Source: DTU053 sp012520115
GTDB taxonomy: Bacteria; Bacillota; Clostridia; Oscillospirales; Acutalibacteraceae
Direction: 5' to 3'
DNA: 64,000 bases
Assembly: GCA_050953725.1 (NCBI GenBank)
Contig: JBMNNB010000001.1
Location: forward strand, 930,001-994,000
Below the pieces are notes generated by a model. That model had not been told where the DNA came from, did no database searches, and saw nothing but the letters and a program-made list of their open reading frames with translations. The position numbers and the translations under genes are program-made. This document shows, one piece after another, positions 33,447-42,434 of the stretch (position 1 is the first letter of the stretch; every line of letters begins with the position of its first letter).

Positions 33447-35375
33447 GTGGGTTTTTCAATTACTCAGAAGCTTATCTCGTCGCATTTAGTTAGCGGCAAA
33501 ATGGTTCCCGGTGAGGAAATCGGTCTTAAAATAGACCAGACTCTGACCCAGGACGCTACCGGCACCATGGCATATCTTCAGTTTGAAGCAATGGGCATTG
33601 ACAGAGTTAAAACAGAGCTTTCTGTTTCTTATATTGACCATAATACATTGCAGAGCGGCTTTGAGAATGCCGATGACCACAAGTTTTTGCAGACGGTTGC
33701 AAAAAAGAGGGGCATTTATTTTTCAAGACCCGGCAACGGCATCTGCCATCAGGTTCATCTTGAGCGTTTCGGCAAGCCCGGCAAGACCCTCTTAGGCTCA
33801 GACAGCCACACCCCCACAGGCGGCGGCATAGGCATGCTTGCCATGGGCGCTGGCGGTCTTGATGTTGCTGTCGCTATGGGCGGCGGTACATACTATATCA
33901 CTATGCCTAAGGTTGTTAATGTAAAGCTTGTCGGTAAGCTCTCACCGTGGGTTGCCGCAAAGGACGTAATCCTTGAGGTTTTAAGGCAGCTGACCGTAAA
34001 AGGCGGCGTAGGCAAGGTTATTGAGTATACCGGCGAGGGCGTAAAGACCCTTTCCGTTCCCGAAAGAGCTACAATTACAAACATGGGTGCAGAGCTTGGC
34101 GCAACTACAAGCGTATTCCCCTCCGATGAGATTACGAGGGAATTCTTAAAGGCTCAGAACCGTGAAGCTGACTGGGTAGAGCTTCTGCCCGACGCTGACG
34201 CTGTATATGATGAGGAAATCGAAATTGATTTGTCCGCTCTTGAGCCGCTTGCCGCCATGCCTCACATGCCCGACAAGGTAAAGACCGTCAGAGAAATCGG
34301 CCCCATTAAGGTCGACCAGGTATGTATCGGCTCCTGTACTAACTCCTCGCTCTTTGACATGCTCAAGGTTGCGGCTATCTTAAAGGGCAAGACCGTTCAT
34401 CCGGATGTTAGCCTTGCCATCTCCCCCGGCTCAAAGCAGGTGCTGAAAATGCTCAGCGACATGGGCGCTTTGTCCGACATAATCGCCGCTGGTGCAAGAA
34501 TACTTGAGAGCGCATGCGGCCCTTGTATCGGCATGGGTCAGGCTCCGAGATCCGGCGGTGTTTCGCTCAGGACATTTAACAGAAACTTCGAGGGTCGCTC
34601 CGGCACTGCCGACGCTCAGGTTTATCTTTTAAGCCCCGAAACTGCGGCAGCTTCCGCTATTGCGGGCGTTCTTACAGACCCCCGCACTCTCGGCGATATG
34701 CCTGAGATTGAGATGCCCTCCTCCTTTACAATTGACGACAATATGATTGTTCCTCCCGCATCGGCTGATGAAGCTGAGAAGCTGGAGATTGTATACGGTC
34801 CGAACATTAAAGAGGTCCCCAAGGGCAAGGCTCTTGAGTCCGAGCTGACCGCTCCCGCAGTGTTAAAGGTCGGCGATGATATTACGACAGACCACATTAT
34901 GCCCGCAGGCGCAAAGATACTCCCCTACCGCTCCAATATCCCCTTCCTCTCGCAGTTCTGCTTCAGACAGTGCGATGAGAACTTTGCGGAAAACTGCAAG
35001 AAGGCAGGCAGCGCAATAGTTATCGGAGGTCTTAACTACGGTCAGGGCTCATCGAGGGAGCATGCGGCATTAGTTCCCCTTTATCTCGGCGTAAGGGCTG
35101 TTATAACAAAGTCCTTTGCCCGTATGCACAAGGCAAATCTTATTAATGCCGGCATTCTGCCGCTGACCTTTAAGAATGAGGCAGACTATGACAGAATAGA
35201 TAAGGACGATATGCTGTCACTGCCCTTTATTAAGGATGAAATCCTCGGCGATAAGGAAATAACCTTAAAGAATATTACAAAGAACGAAACCTATACCCTC
35301 ATGGGCGGTTTCTCCGCAAGGCAGAAGGATATTCTTTTAAGCGGCGGTCTTTTAAACTATACTTCAGGAGTGTAA
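33447..35375 (+). CDS. acnA: Aconitate hydratase (Aquifex-type aconitase family)
   Basis: A 642-residue 4Fe-4S hydro-lyase converting citrate to isocitrate. It begins GFSITQKLISSHLVSG, as the short Aquifex-type aconitases do. The cluster Cys residues lie in CIGSCTNSS and ACGPCIGMGQAPRSGG; the C-terminal swivel domain has GGLNYGQGSSREHAALVP and the active-site region SFARMHKANLINAGILPL. I chose GTG 33447, which follows AAAGGTGATTTTA; an ATG at 33423 is in frame but lacks a ribosome site. With the next gene it supplies 2-oxoglutarate for glutamate. No citrate synthase lies nearby. Confidence 0.92.
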   Translation: MGFSITQKLISSHLVSGKMVPGEEIGLKIDQTLTQDATGTMAYLQFEAMGIDRVKTELSVSYIDHNTLQSGFENADDHKFLQTVAKKRGIYFSRPGNGICHQVHLERFGKPGKTLLGSDSHTPTGGGIGMLAMGAGGLDVAVAMGGGTYYITMPKVVNVKLVGKLSPWVAAKDVILEVLRQLTVKGGVGKVIEYTGEGVKTLSVPERATITNMGAELGATTSVFPSDEITREFLKAQNREADWVELLPDADAVYDEEIEIDLSALEPLAAMPHMPDKVKTVREIGPIKVDQVCIGSCTNSSLFDMLKVAAILKGKTVHPDVSLAISPGSKQVLKMLSDMGALSDIIAAGARILESACGPCIGMGQAPRSGGVSLRTFNRNFEGRSGTADAQVYLLSPETAAASAIAGVLTDPRTLGDMPEIEMPSSFTIDDNMIVPPASADEAEKLEIVYGPNIKEVPKGKALESELTAPAVLKVGDDITTDHIMPAGAKILPYRSNIPFLSQFCFRQCDENFAENCKKAGSAIVIGGLNYGQGSSREHAALVPLYLGVRAVITKSFARMHKANLINAGILPLTFKNEADYDRIDKDDMLSLPFIKDEILGDKEITLKNITKNETYTLMGGFSARQKDILLSGGLLNYTSGV

Positions 35376-35377
35376 AT

Positions 35378-36547
35378 ATGTACGAAACGAATATAAAATC
35401 TGCTGTGGAGAAATTTGAGGCTCTGCTCAGAGAGCAGCTTGAGAGAGCTGACAGAATCAAACAGACAAAGGACTTTATAGATTATTCAGCTTTGGATAAA
35501 ATAGTTATCGGCGTTTGCTACGGCGACGGCATCGGCCCCATTATTTCAAAGGAGGCCGCAAGGGTTCTGGAGCATATGCTCGCAGACGAGGTCAAGGCCG
35601 GCAAGGTCGAATTTAAGGTCATCGACGGTCTTACCATAGAGAACAGAATAGCCGTCAACAAGGCTATTCCAGATGACGTGCTTGAGGAGTTAAAGGCCTG
35701 CCATGTCATACTCAAAGGCCCCACAACCACGCCTCAGGCGGGCGACGGAATGCCCAATATTGAGAGCGCCAATGTTGCCATGAGAAAGGCACTTGACCTT
35801 TTTGCCAATGTTCGCCCCGTTAAGGTGCCTGAGCAGGGCATTGACTGGACATTCTTCAGGGAAAATACCGAGGGCGCTTATGCCGTCGGCTCAAAGGGAC
35901 TGAATGTTTCCGACGATTTGGCCGTTGACTTTGTTGTTACAACGACTGAGGGCACGGAGCGCATTTCAAGGCTTGCCTATGAGTATGCAAGAAAGAACGG
36001 CAAGGACAGGGTTTCGATTGTTACAAAAGCCAATGTTATCAAGACCACAGACGGCAAGTTCCTGAACATTGCAAAGGAAATCGGCAAGGAGTACCCTGAA
36101 ATCATCACAGACGAGTGGTATATTGACATAATGACCGCAAAGCTCATTGACGAGAAGCGCAGAAGGGACTTTAAGGTCTTTATTCTGCCTAACCTCTACG
36201 GCGACATAATCACCGACGAGGCTGCGGAGTTCCAAGGCGGCGTGGGCACGGCAGGCAGCGCAAACATCGGCAAGAGATATGCTATGTTTGAGGCTATTCA
36301 CGGCTCCGCTCCGAGAATGATTAAGGAAGGCAGAGGCGACTATGCCGACCCCTGCTCAATGCTCAGGGCTTCGGTAATGCTGCTTTCACACATCGGCATG
36401 CAGGACAAGGCAGATAAACTCGAAATGGCTCTTGACATTGCAATGTTCACCGAAAAGAAGCTTGTCATCACAGGACGTCCGAACGGCTGCACCTGCAAGG
36501 AATTCGGCGACTATGTTATGAGCATACTTGACAGACTAAATGATTAG
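35378..36547 (+). CDS. icd: Isocitrate/isopropylmalate dehydrogenase family protein (NAD-type IDH)
   Basis: A 389-residue beta-decarboxylating dehydrogenase. GVCYGDGIGPIISKEAARV is the N-terminal nucleotide/substrate loop, FFRENTEGAYAVGSKGL holds the substrate-binding Arg, and NLYGDIITDEAAEFQGGVG plus EAIHGSAPRMI carry metal and cofactor residues. It starts two bases after acn, which points to isocitrate rather than isopropylmalate as substrate. Whether it uses NAD or NADP cannot be settled by eye. A ~35-residue N-terminal helical extension precedes the core. Confidence 0.9.
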   Translation: MYETNIKSAVEKFEALLREQLERADRIKQTKDFIDYSALDKIVIGVCYGDGIGPIISKEAARVLEHMLADEVKAGKVEFKVIDGLTIENRIAVNKAIPDDVLEELKACHVILKGPTTTPQAGDGMPNIESANVAMRKALDLFANVRPVKVPEQGIDWTFFRENTEGAYAVGSKGLNVSDDLAVDFVVTTTEGTERISRLAYEYARKNGKDRVSIVTKANVIKTTDGKFLNIAKEIGKEYPEIITDEWYIDIMTAKLIDEKRRRDFKVFILPNLYGDIITDEAAEFQGGVGTAGSANIGKRYAMFEAIHGSAPRMIKEGRGDYADPCSMLRASVMLLSHIGMQDKADKLEMALDIAMFTEKKLVITGRPNGCTCKEFGDYVMSILDRLND

Positions 36548-36573
36548 AAATTATTAATTTTCAGGAGGAGCAT

Positions 36574-37218
36574 ATGAAGGATTCAACCGGAATATCGATG
36601 TCTGTTATCAGAAGGCTCCCCCGCTATTATCAATATCTTACTGACCTCAGCAATAACGGGATTGAGAGAATATCCTCAAGCGAGCTTGCGGAAAAAATGG
36701 GCCTTACTGCGTCGCAGATAAGGCAGGACTTTAACTGCTTCGGCGGCTTCGGCCTTCAGGGCTACGGCTACAACACCGCACAGCTCGCAAATGCTCTGGC
36801 CGGCATATTGGGGCTTGATTCTGATTTTTCTGCTATTCTTATCGGCGCAGGCAATCTGGGCAAGGCTGTTGCCGCCCACCTGTTCTCCGAGCAGAATGGC
36901 TTCAGGCTCATTGCGGTTTTTGATTCTGATAAAAAGCTCGAGGGTAAAAAGGTCGGTAAATTCTCTATTTTGCATATGGACGCACTTGAGGACTTCTGCA
37001 AGCAGAACAAGCCTGTCACGGCAGTGCTTTGCGTTCCCGACAATGCTGCGAAGGAAGTCGCTTTAAAGCTCGACTCGCTGGGGGTTAAGAGCTTCTGGAA
37101 TTTCAGCCACTTTGACATTTCTTCTATTCTGCCTAATTCAAGGGTTGAGAACGTTCACTTAAAGGACAGCCTTATGACATTGTGCTTCCTTATTAAGTCC
37201 GACATGGGTAAAAACTGA
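36574..37218 (+). CDS. rex: Redox-sensing transcriptional repressor Rex
   Basis: A 214-residue repressor that leaves DNA when NADH rises. The N-terminal winged helix has IRRLPRYYQYLTDLSNNG and the recognition region EKMGLTASQIRQDFNCFGGFG; the Rossmann domain has AILIGAGNLGKAVAAHLF. The C-terminal domain-swap helix follows. CAGGAGGAGCAT precedes the ATG. It is cotranscribed with acn and icd, and a Rex-like box covers the operon promoter, which suggests autoregulation. Confidence 0.96.
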   Translation: MKDSTGISMSVIRRLPRYYQYLTDLSNNGIERISSSELAEKMGLTASQIRQDFNCFGGFGLQGYGYNTAQLANALAGILGLDSDFSAILIGAGNLGKAVAAHLFSEQNGFRLIAVFDSDKKLEGKKVGKFSILHMDALEDFCKQNKPVTAVLCVPDNAAKEVALKLDSLGVKSFWNFSHFDISSILPNSRVENVHLKDSLMTLCFLIKSDMGKN

Positions 37219-37260
37219 TTCTTCTTTGCATTTGCTTTTCGGAAAGGATTTGTACCACAA

Positions 37261-37932
37261 ATGAGAAGAATTCTGAGCATTAACATAATAGATGTAGTTC
37301 CTTTTTCTAAGGGGCTACTTTTTGTAAGAAAAGAAACGCTGGCTAACGGCTCTGTTAAGGTGTCCTTTTTCAGCTTTGATATAACTTCGGGCAAAATCGC
37401 CCCCGTTACAAAGAGCGTCTACCTGCTTAACAAATTCGGCGCCGCTTACGCCCCTATTGCAGAGCACTTAGGCGACTATGTTTCCTGCGATACCTGTCGC
37501 CTGCCCGGCGGGCAGACCTTTGTCATTTACACCACCGGCGAGGCGGGTATTTTTGACGATAAGGGTATGGTGCTGTGGACGGGAGACATAATATATCAGG
37601 AGGCCCCCGCAAGGGACGCAGCCGCCGACGGCAGATTTGTGTGGTGCGTGGTGCCTCAGAAGAACGCAATAATCAAGTACTCCCCTTCCGGCAAAAAGGT
37701 CGTTATGAGAATAGGCGGCGACAGGACTACCTCCTTCTCCCTGCCCGGCTCGATTGCTATATACGATAACCTGCTTTATGTCTGCAACAGAGGCTCTAAC
37801 AAGATAAGAACCATCAGGCTCTCTGACTATGCGGTTGAAGATTACAGGCTGTTTGAGGAGCCTGTACATAAGTATATTAGGGTTATGGACAGGGAGTTTG
37901 TTATTCTGGATTCGGGAGTTTACATGCTCTGA
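37261..37932 (+). CDS. Unknown protein with beta-propeller-like repeats
   Basis: A 223-residue protein with no signal peptide or membrane helix. It is beta-rich, with repeated blade-like units such as VSFFSFDITSGK, FVIYTTGEAGIFDDKGMVLW, IIKYSPSGKKVVMRIGG and LPGSIAIYDNLLYVCNRGSNKI, resembling NHL or other six-bladed propellers, but too short for a full propeller. I recognise no family. It lies between rex and the phosphopantetheinyl transferase in the same operon, with 43- and 14-base gaps. An AAAGGATT ribosome site lies about 12 bases before the ATG. Confidence 0.6.
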   Translation: MRRILSINIIDVVPFSKGLLFVRKETLANGSVKVSFFSFDITSGKIAPVTKSVYLLNKFGAAYAPIAEHLGDYVSCDTCRLPGGQTFVIYTTGEAGIFDDKGMVLWTGDIIYQEAPARDAAADGRFVWCVVPQKNAIIKYSPSGKKVVMRIGGDRTTSFSLPGSIAIYDNLLYVCNRGSNKIRTIRLSDYAVEDYRLFEEPVHKYIRVMDREFVILDSGVYML

Positions 37933-37946
37933 TTTTATATAAGGCG

Positions 37947-38576
37947 GTGCTGCCTATCCTTAGGATTTATACGCTTTATCTCGACAAGCCCCTCGATGAA
38001 AATGTCCGGCAAAGGCTGTTTCCCCTTTTGAATGAAGAAAGAAAAGAGGCAATTTCGGGCAAGAGGAATATAATGGCCGCCGACGAAAGCCTTATCGGAG
38101 AGGTGCTTGCAAAGTACGCCGTTTCAAAGGAGACAAGGCTGCCTTTAAAGGACATAAACATAAAGCACACCGACAAGGGAATGCCCTATATTGAGGGATT
38201 TCCTTTGTTTTTAAGCATAACGCACAGCCACGGGCTTATTGCCGTCGCAGTTTCAAGCTCTGCTGTGGGAATAGATGCTGAAAAAATCAGGGATTTTTCT
38301 GAAGGCGTCGCAAGGCGGATGTTCACTGACAGGGAGCTTGACTATATCTATAATTCAGCAGATAAAAACAAGCGCTTTTTTCATATCTGGACATTAAAAG
38401 AAAGCTATGTTAAGGCCATAGGAACGGGGATTTCTTTTCCTATGAAAAACTTAGAGTTTATTATTGAGGATAACAAAATCAGCTTTAACCTTGACAATCA
38501 CTCCGAATTTGAAATAATTGAGAGCATTGACGGATATATTCTGTCTGTTTGCCGTAAACTTAATGAAAGGGACTGA
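37947..38576 (+). CDS. 4'-phosphopantetheinyl transferase, Sfp type
   Basis: A 209-residue enzyme that transfers phosphopantetheine from CoA to a Ser of carrier proteins. The Sfp-family motifs are present: VGIDAEKIRDF (Mg2+-binding Asp-x-Glu), FTDRELDYI and WTLKESYVKAIGTG (KEA-type motif). Length fits two ACPS-like halves. The GTG start at 37947 is uncertain, as the AAGG before it is very close; the true start may be a few codons downstream. No polyketide or nonribosomal peptide synthase is in the window, so the target is unknown and may be a fatty-acid carrier elsewhere. Confidence 0.88.
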   Translation: MLPILRIYTLYLDKPLDENVRQRLFPLLNEERKEAISGKRNIMAADESLIGEVLAKYAVSKETRLPLKDINIKHTDKGMPYIEGFPLFLSITHSHGLIAVAVSSSAVGIDAEKIRDFSEGVARRMFTDRELDYIYNSADKNKRFFHIWTLKESYVKAIGTGISFPMKNLEFIIEDNKISFNLDNHSEFEIIESIDGYILSVCRKLNERD

Positions 38577-38579
38577 GCT

Positions 38580-39242
38580 ATGAAAAAGGGAATAAAAAAA
38601 CTGCTTTTCATTTCAATGCTTATTGTATTGCTCACGCTCTGTGCGTGTTCAGATAAAAACGATAATAAAGGAGAAAGTCAGTTGAGTAATTCAGATAATA
38701 AGAACCCGATAGTCACAATCGAAATGGAGGACGGCGGGATTATTAAGGCGGAGTTGTACCCCGAAATCGCCCCGAATACCGTAAACAACTTCATTTCTCT
38801 TATTAACAAAGGCTATTATGACGGTGTTATCTTCCACAGGGTTATCCCCGGCTTTATGATTCAGGGCGGCGACCCGCAGGGTACCGGCAGAGGCGGTCCC
38901 GGCTACAAGATTAAGGGCGAGTTTACAAACAACGGCTTTACAAATAATTTGAAGCACACCAGAGGCGTGCTTTCCATGGCAAGGCAGGGCAACCCCTATA
39001 ACCCGAAATCGGCCTATGACACTGCGGGCAGCCAGTTCTTCATTATGGTTGCCGATGCTCCTCACCTTGATAAGGATTACGCCTCATTCGGCAAGGTAAT
39101 TGAAGGTATGGATGTTGTGGACAGGATTGTTTCCGTTAACAGGAACGCAAGCGACAAGCCGTTAAAGGACCAGAGGATGAAGAAGGTTACGGTAGAGACC
39201 TTCGGAGTAAGCTACCCGGAGCCTGAAACAATTAAAGAATAA
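38580..39242 (+). CDS. Lipoprotein peptidyl-prolyl cis-trans isomerase (cyclophilin)
   Basis: A 220-residue protein. A type II signal peptide ends at the lipobox LCAC with lipidated Cys23, then a ~25-residue Asn/Asp/Ser linker, then a cyclophilin domain. HRVIPGFMIQGGDPQGTGRGG and SQFFIMVADAPHLDKDYASFG are the standard active-site motifs. It would help fold exported proteins at the outer face of the membrane. It starts 3 bases after the PPTase stop and ends the operon at a terminator. Confidence 0.94.
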   Translation: MKKGIKKLLFISMLIVLLTLCACSDKNDNKGESQLSNSDNKNPIVTIEMEDGGIIKAELYPEIAPNTVNNFISLINKGYYDGVIFHRVIPGFMIQGGDPQGTGRGGPGYKIKGEFTNNGFTNNLKHTRGVLSMARQGNPYNPKSAYDTAGSQFFIMVADAPHLDKDYASFGKVIEGMDVVDRIVSVNRNASDKPLKDQRMKKVTVETFGVSYPEPETIKE

Positions 39243-39248
39243 AGCAAA

Positions 39249-39276
39249 AGACGGTCTTTCGACCGTCTTCTTTTTC
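39249..39276 (+). terminator. Terminator of the acn-to-cyclophilin operon
   Basis: AAGACGGTC/GACCGTCTT with a TTTC loop (39249-39269), then CTTTTTC. Confidence 0.93.
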
Positions 39277-40130
39277 TATTTCGCTTTTCTTGATAGATTT
39301 ATTCCAGCCAATACATAGAAAATAATCGCTGCTGACAGCAAGTAAATTATGCTGAACAGGGGCGTGACCTCGGTTTCACCGAATTTATATACAACGCCCA
39401 TGAGCTCCTTAAATTCCTGAATCTTTTCGGCAGGCACAGCGGCAAAGGTTGCGGACATGGCATCCTCCATCATCACCTGACGCATAAGTGAGGCCGAATG
39501 GGATATTGGGAAGATCCTGATTATCCACTGAATGGCGTCCGGAAGCTGACCGATGGGCAGGTATATGCCCGTAAGGAAGCCGATAAGAGTTCCCAGAATC
39601 GTACTTGCGGAGGCAAAGGCGTTGCTGCTTCTGAAGAAAGTCACTAAGAAGAGTATCATTGACATATTCGCAAAGGTGGAGAAAACTATAAGCCCCAGCA
39701 CCTTGATTATTTTATTAAGCTCCAGCAATGAGCCGCCGTTTATGATTATGTATATTTCGGCGATAACAAAGGTAATAAAGCTCATTATTATACCTATCGT
39801 GAAGGAGCTGATTATGTATCCGCCTGTTATGCTGCGCCTTTTGAGCGGTGCGACATAGATGTCCTTAGATATCTTCTTTGCCTTGTCCTCAATCATAATG
39901 CCGAAGGCGCCCATGGTGGTTGTGACTGAGCTGACCGCCAGGATGCCCGCCATAATCCAGCTGTCCATCATATAGCGCACGCCGCTGAGCCCCTGATAGG
40001 CACCAACCCATACGTCACCGAGGAAGAGCATGTATAGCCCTATAATTATAAATACCGACAGAAGTGAAAAGAATACGGCCGATTTGTCCTTGAAGAAGAC
40101 GAGGAGATTCCTCTTTGTAAACTTATTCAT
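39276..40130 (-). CDS. ABC-2 type transporter permease
   Basis: A 284-residue membrane protein with six predicted helices and the ABC-2 (DrrB-like) organisation: a first helix near residue 15-33, then a large outer loop, four helices, a re-entrant stretch ending GIYLPIGQLPDAIQWIIRIFPISHSASLMRQ, and a last helix. The IYLPxxxLP..I..I..FP..H pattern is typical of ABC-2 exporters. It overlaps the ATPase stop by 4 bases, with AAAGGAGATACGGGA before the ATG. Substrate, drug, lipid or polysaccharide, is not evident. Confidence 0.87.
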   Translation of the reverse strand: MNKFTKRNLLVFFKDKSAVFFSLLSVFIIIGLYMLFLGDVWVGAYQGLSGVRYMMDSWIMAGILAVSSVTTTMGAFGIMIEDKAKKISKDIYVAPLKRRSITGGYIISSFTIGIIMSFITFVIAEIYIIINGGSLLELNKIIKVLGLIVFSTFANMSMILFLVTFFRSSNAFASASTILGTLIGFLTGIYLPIGQLPDAIQWIIRIFPISHSASLMRQVMMEDAMSATFAAVPAEKIQEFKELMGVVYKFGETEVTPLFSIIYLLSAAIIFYVLAGINLSRKAK

Positions 40131-41041
40131 TCCCGTATCTCCTTTCCCGTTATGGCTATGAAGGTGTCGTCCATGTCGCCGGTTTTTACTTCAAAGCCCG
40201 ATATGTACTCCCTTACTTTTTCGAGCACGGGCAGGGCGTCCATTGTGGACGGCACGGTGACGACAATTCTGTCCGCCTGCTTTCGGTGCTTTAAGCCAAG
40301 CTCAGAAAGTATCGCTTCAGTCTTTTCCATATCGGTGCATACGAGGGTCAGCTTGTCTGAGGAATACTGCTCTTTCAGCGCCGAGGGCGTGCCCTTTGCG
40401 ACGATTTCGCCGTTGTCGATGATTATGACATAGTCGGCGCCGTCCGCCTCCTCCATATAATGTGTGGTCAGGAAAATCGTCAGCCCCGCTTCCCTTTGAA
40501 GCAACCTGATAGCCTCCCACACGCTCTTTCTCGTCTGTGGGTCAAGGCCCGTGGTGGGTTCGTCAAGGAAGAGAATCTTCGGCGTGTTTAAAAGGGCTCT
40601 TGCTATGTCGCAGCGCCGCCGCTGACCTCCGGAAAGCTTGCCGTAGGGACGCTTCAGGATATCCTTAATGCTTAATATGCGGGAGATTTCGTCTATTCGC
40701 TTTTCAAGCTCACGACCTTTAAGACCGTAGAAGCCGCCCCTGATTGTGAGGTTCTGCCGCACCGTCAGCAGGTTATCCAGAAGCCCGTCCTGAAATACTA
40801 CCCCTATTTTGCTGCGGATAGCGTCGTCGTCTTTGCCGAGGACATGGCCGTCGATGACGACCGAGCCGCTGTCGGGCTTTAAGAATGTGCAGATAATATC
40901 GATGGTGGTTGATTTGCCGGCACCGTTAGGACCGAGAAAGGCGTAAAGCTCGCCGCTCTCCACATAAAAGTCCAGATTCTTTACGGCTCTGACCTGTCCA
41001 TATGACTTATTAAGCCCAGTGACCTCGATTATTTTGTTCAA
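40127..41041 (-). CDS. ABC exporter ATP-binding protein (DrrA-like)
   Basis: A 304-residue ATPase. Walker A GPNGAGKST (about 37-45), signature LSGGQRRRCDIARAL, Walker B ILFLDEPTTGLD and switch His in LTTHYMEEAD are all intact. A ~90-residue C-terminal domain as in DrrA-type exporters follows. The TTG start at 41041 (LNKIIEVTGLNKSYG) has GGGGAGG eight bases upstream and is better than a Met further upstream that lacks one. It is coupled to the permease, forming a two-gene exporter. Confidence 0.93.
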   Translation of the reverse strand: MNKIIEVTGLNKSYGQVRAVKNLDFYVESGELYAFLGPNGAGKSTTIDIICTFLKPDSGSVVIDGHVLGKDDDAIRSKIGVVFQDGLLDNLLTVRQNLTIRGGFYGLKGRELEKRIDEISRILSIKDILKRPYGKLSGGQRRRCDIARALLNTPKILFLDEPTTGLDPQTRKSVWEAIRLLQREAGLTIFLTTHYMEEADGADYVIIIDNGEIVAKGTPSALKEQYSSDKLTLVCTDMEKTEAILSELGLKHRKQADRIVVTVPSTMDALPVLEKVREYISGFEVKTGDMDDTFIAITGKEIRE

Positions 41042-41151
41042 AGCACCAACCTCCCCTTCATCCTTACTGTTTCGATTATAACCCGTTATTGCATTTTTGG
41101 CAATAAAATACAAGGTTTATACGGCTGAAACCGTCCACGGACTTACTTATC

Positions 41152-41180
41152 TTGCTTTTTCAGGCGTTTGGAGATATACT
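41152..41180 (+). promoter_or_regulatory. Promoter of ribokinase gene
   Basis: TTGCTT (41152-41157), 17 bases, TATACT (41175-41180), 28 bases before the ATG. Confidence 0.55.
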
Positions 41181-41208
41181 CATTAAAAAATAAACACGGT
41201 GAAGAATT

Positions 41209-42078
41209 ATGAAAACATATATTGTGGGTAGCATTAACACCGACTTTGTTATTGAATGCGAAAGGCTCCCGAAACTGGGCGAAACCGTTCAGGGCGGCAA
41301 CTTCCTTATAAATGCCGGCGGCAAGGGGGCAAATCAGGCCCATGCCTGTGCCAAGCTTGGCGGAGTGGTAAAAATGTGCGGACGAATCGGCGATGACCTT
41401 TACGGCGAGCGCTGGCGAGATTCACTGAAAGACAGCGGAGTGGATGTCTCACACGTCAAAACCGCAGAGGGATGTATGACAGGCTGTGCGGTAATCACCG
41501 TTTTTGAGGGCAATAACTCCATTATCATCGACTCCGGGGCAAATTCAAAAATAACAAAAGAGGATATCGACTCCTTTTTAAATGACGCAAGCAAAGGTGA
41601 TATCCTTCTGTGCCAGCTTGAGAATCCGATAGATATTGTCGGCTATGCCTTGAAATGCGCCCACGAAAGAGGCATGACAACCGTACTCAATCCCGCGCCT
41701 GCAAATACCGAAATCGCCGAATATCTGAAGTATGTTGATATTATCACCCCGAACGAGCATGAGGTTGAGCTTATGGGAGGAGTGGAACATCTCCTCAGCT
41801 TAGGGCTTAAGACGGTTATCACCACACTCGGCGAAAACGGGTATGAAATAGCGTCAAGGGGCTTCTCGAAGCGTTATCCGTGCTTAAAGGTTACTCCGGT
41901 AGACACCACGGCGGCGGGAGATACCTTCTGCGGGGGGCTTTGCGCTAAGCTGTCACTCGGGTACGATATTGAGGAAAGCTGCCGGTTTGCTTCGGCAGCG
42001 GCATCGATTTCAACCACCCGATACGGTGCCTCGGCAAGCATCCCGACAAAGGACGAGGTTATTAAATATCTTAAATAG
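41209..42078 (+). CDS. rbsK: Ribokinase (PfkB family)
   Basis: A 289-residue sugar kinase that phosphorylates ribose at O5. The first PfkB signature GGNFLINAGGKGANQAHACAKLGG is near residue 27-50, and the second, DTTAAGDTFCGGLCAKLS, holds the catalytic Asp in AAGD. PNEHEVELMGG is the ATP-site motif usual in ribokinases. GGTGAAGAATT precedes the ATG. It stands alone, without ribose transporter genes, so it may serve nucleoside salvage. Confidence 0.93.
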   Translation: MKTYIVGSINTDFVIECERLPKLGETVQGGNFLINAGGKGANQAHACAKLGGVVKMCGRIGDDLYGERWRDSLKDSGVDVSHVKTAEGCMTGCAVITVFEGNNSIIIDSGANSKITKEDIDSFLNDASKGDILLCQLENPIDIVGYALKCAHERGMTTVLNPAPANTEIAEYLKYVDIITPNEHEVELMGGVEHLLSLGLKTVITTLGENGYEIASRGFSKRYPCLKVTPVDTTAAGDTFCGGLCAKLSLGYDIEESCRFASAAASISTTRYGASASIPTKDEVIKYLK

Positions 42079-42081
42079 AAT

Positions 42082-42123
42082 AAGGCAGCCCGGACGGAAA
42101 TGAAATCCGAAAAGGCTGCCTTT
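42082..42123 (+). terminator. Weak terminator after ribokinase
   Basis: AAGGCAGCC (42082-42090) pairs with GGCTGCCTT (42114-42122), but the T-run is short. Confidence 0.5.
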
Positions 42124-42147
42124 AAATATAGGACAAAGCAATTATGC

Positions 42148-42264
42148 TCATTCTGTTTGCTGTTTATCCATATATGCTTTTGTCATTTTACTCATAAGTT
42201 TGCCCATTTTTAAAGGGAACAAATAGCACAGCATGAATGCTTTGCTCGATAACTTAATCCGATG
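42148..42264 (-). other. Possible remnant of a protein C-terminus
   Basis: The minus-strand frame is open for 39 codons between an upstream stop (42265-42267) and TGA (42148-42150). It reads a protein-like tail, HRIKLSSKAFMLCYLFPLKM then GKLMSKMTKAYMDKQQTE, with no start site of its own. It may be the decayed end of a lost gene. I recognise no family. The rest of 42124-42377 shows nothing. Confidence 0.25.
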
Positions 42265-42377
42265 TCAGCTTGAAAACAGAGTTTTTGCGTTCAAAAGGAT
42301 TTCTGTCAGCAGCCCGCTTTGCCGGTGCTTGGGCTAAGCAAACAAGGTGCCTCAACCGGCAGAGCAGAAGAATTATG

Positions 42378-42428
42378 ATAAAAAACAATAACGCTGATGT
42401 TGACACTCGATGTATCAATATCAGCGTT
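42378..42428 (-). terminator. Terminator of tRNA-Ser
   Basis: On the minus strand AACGCTGAT/ATCAGCGTT (42390-42398 with 42420-42428), with further inner pairs TTGA/TCAA, is followed by ATTGTTTTTT. Confidence 0.8.
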
Positions 42429-42434
42429 CTTAAT

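Noticed and set aside
37947..38576. PPTase as a sign of a secondary-metabolite cluster
   Set aside because: No polyketide or nonribosomal peptide genes are near; the operon holds general metabolism genes.
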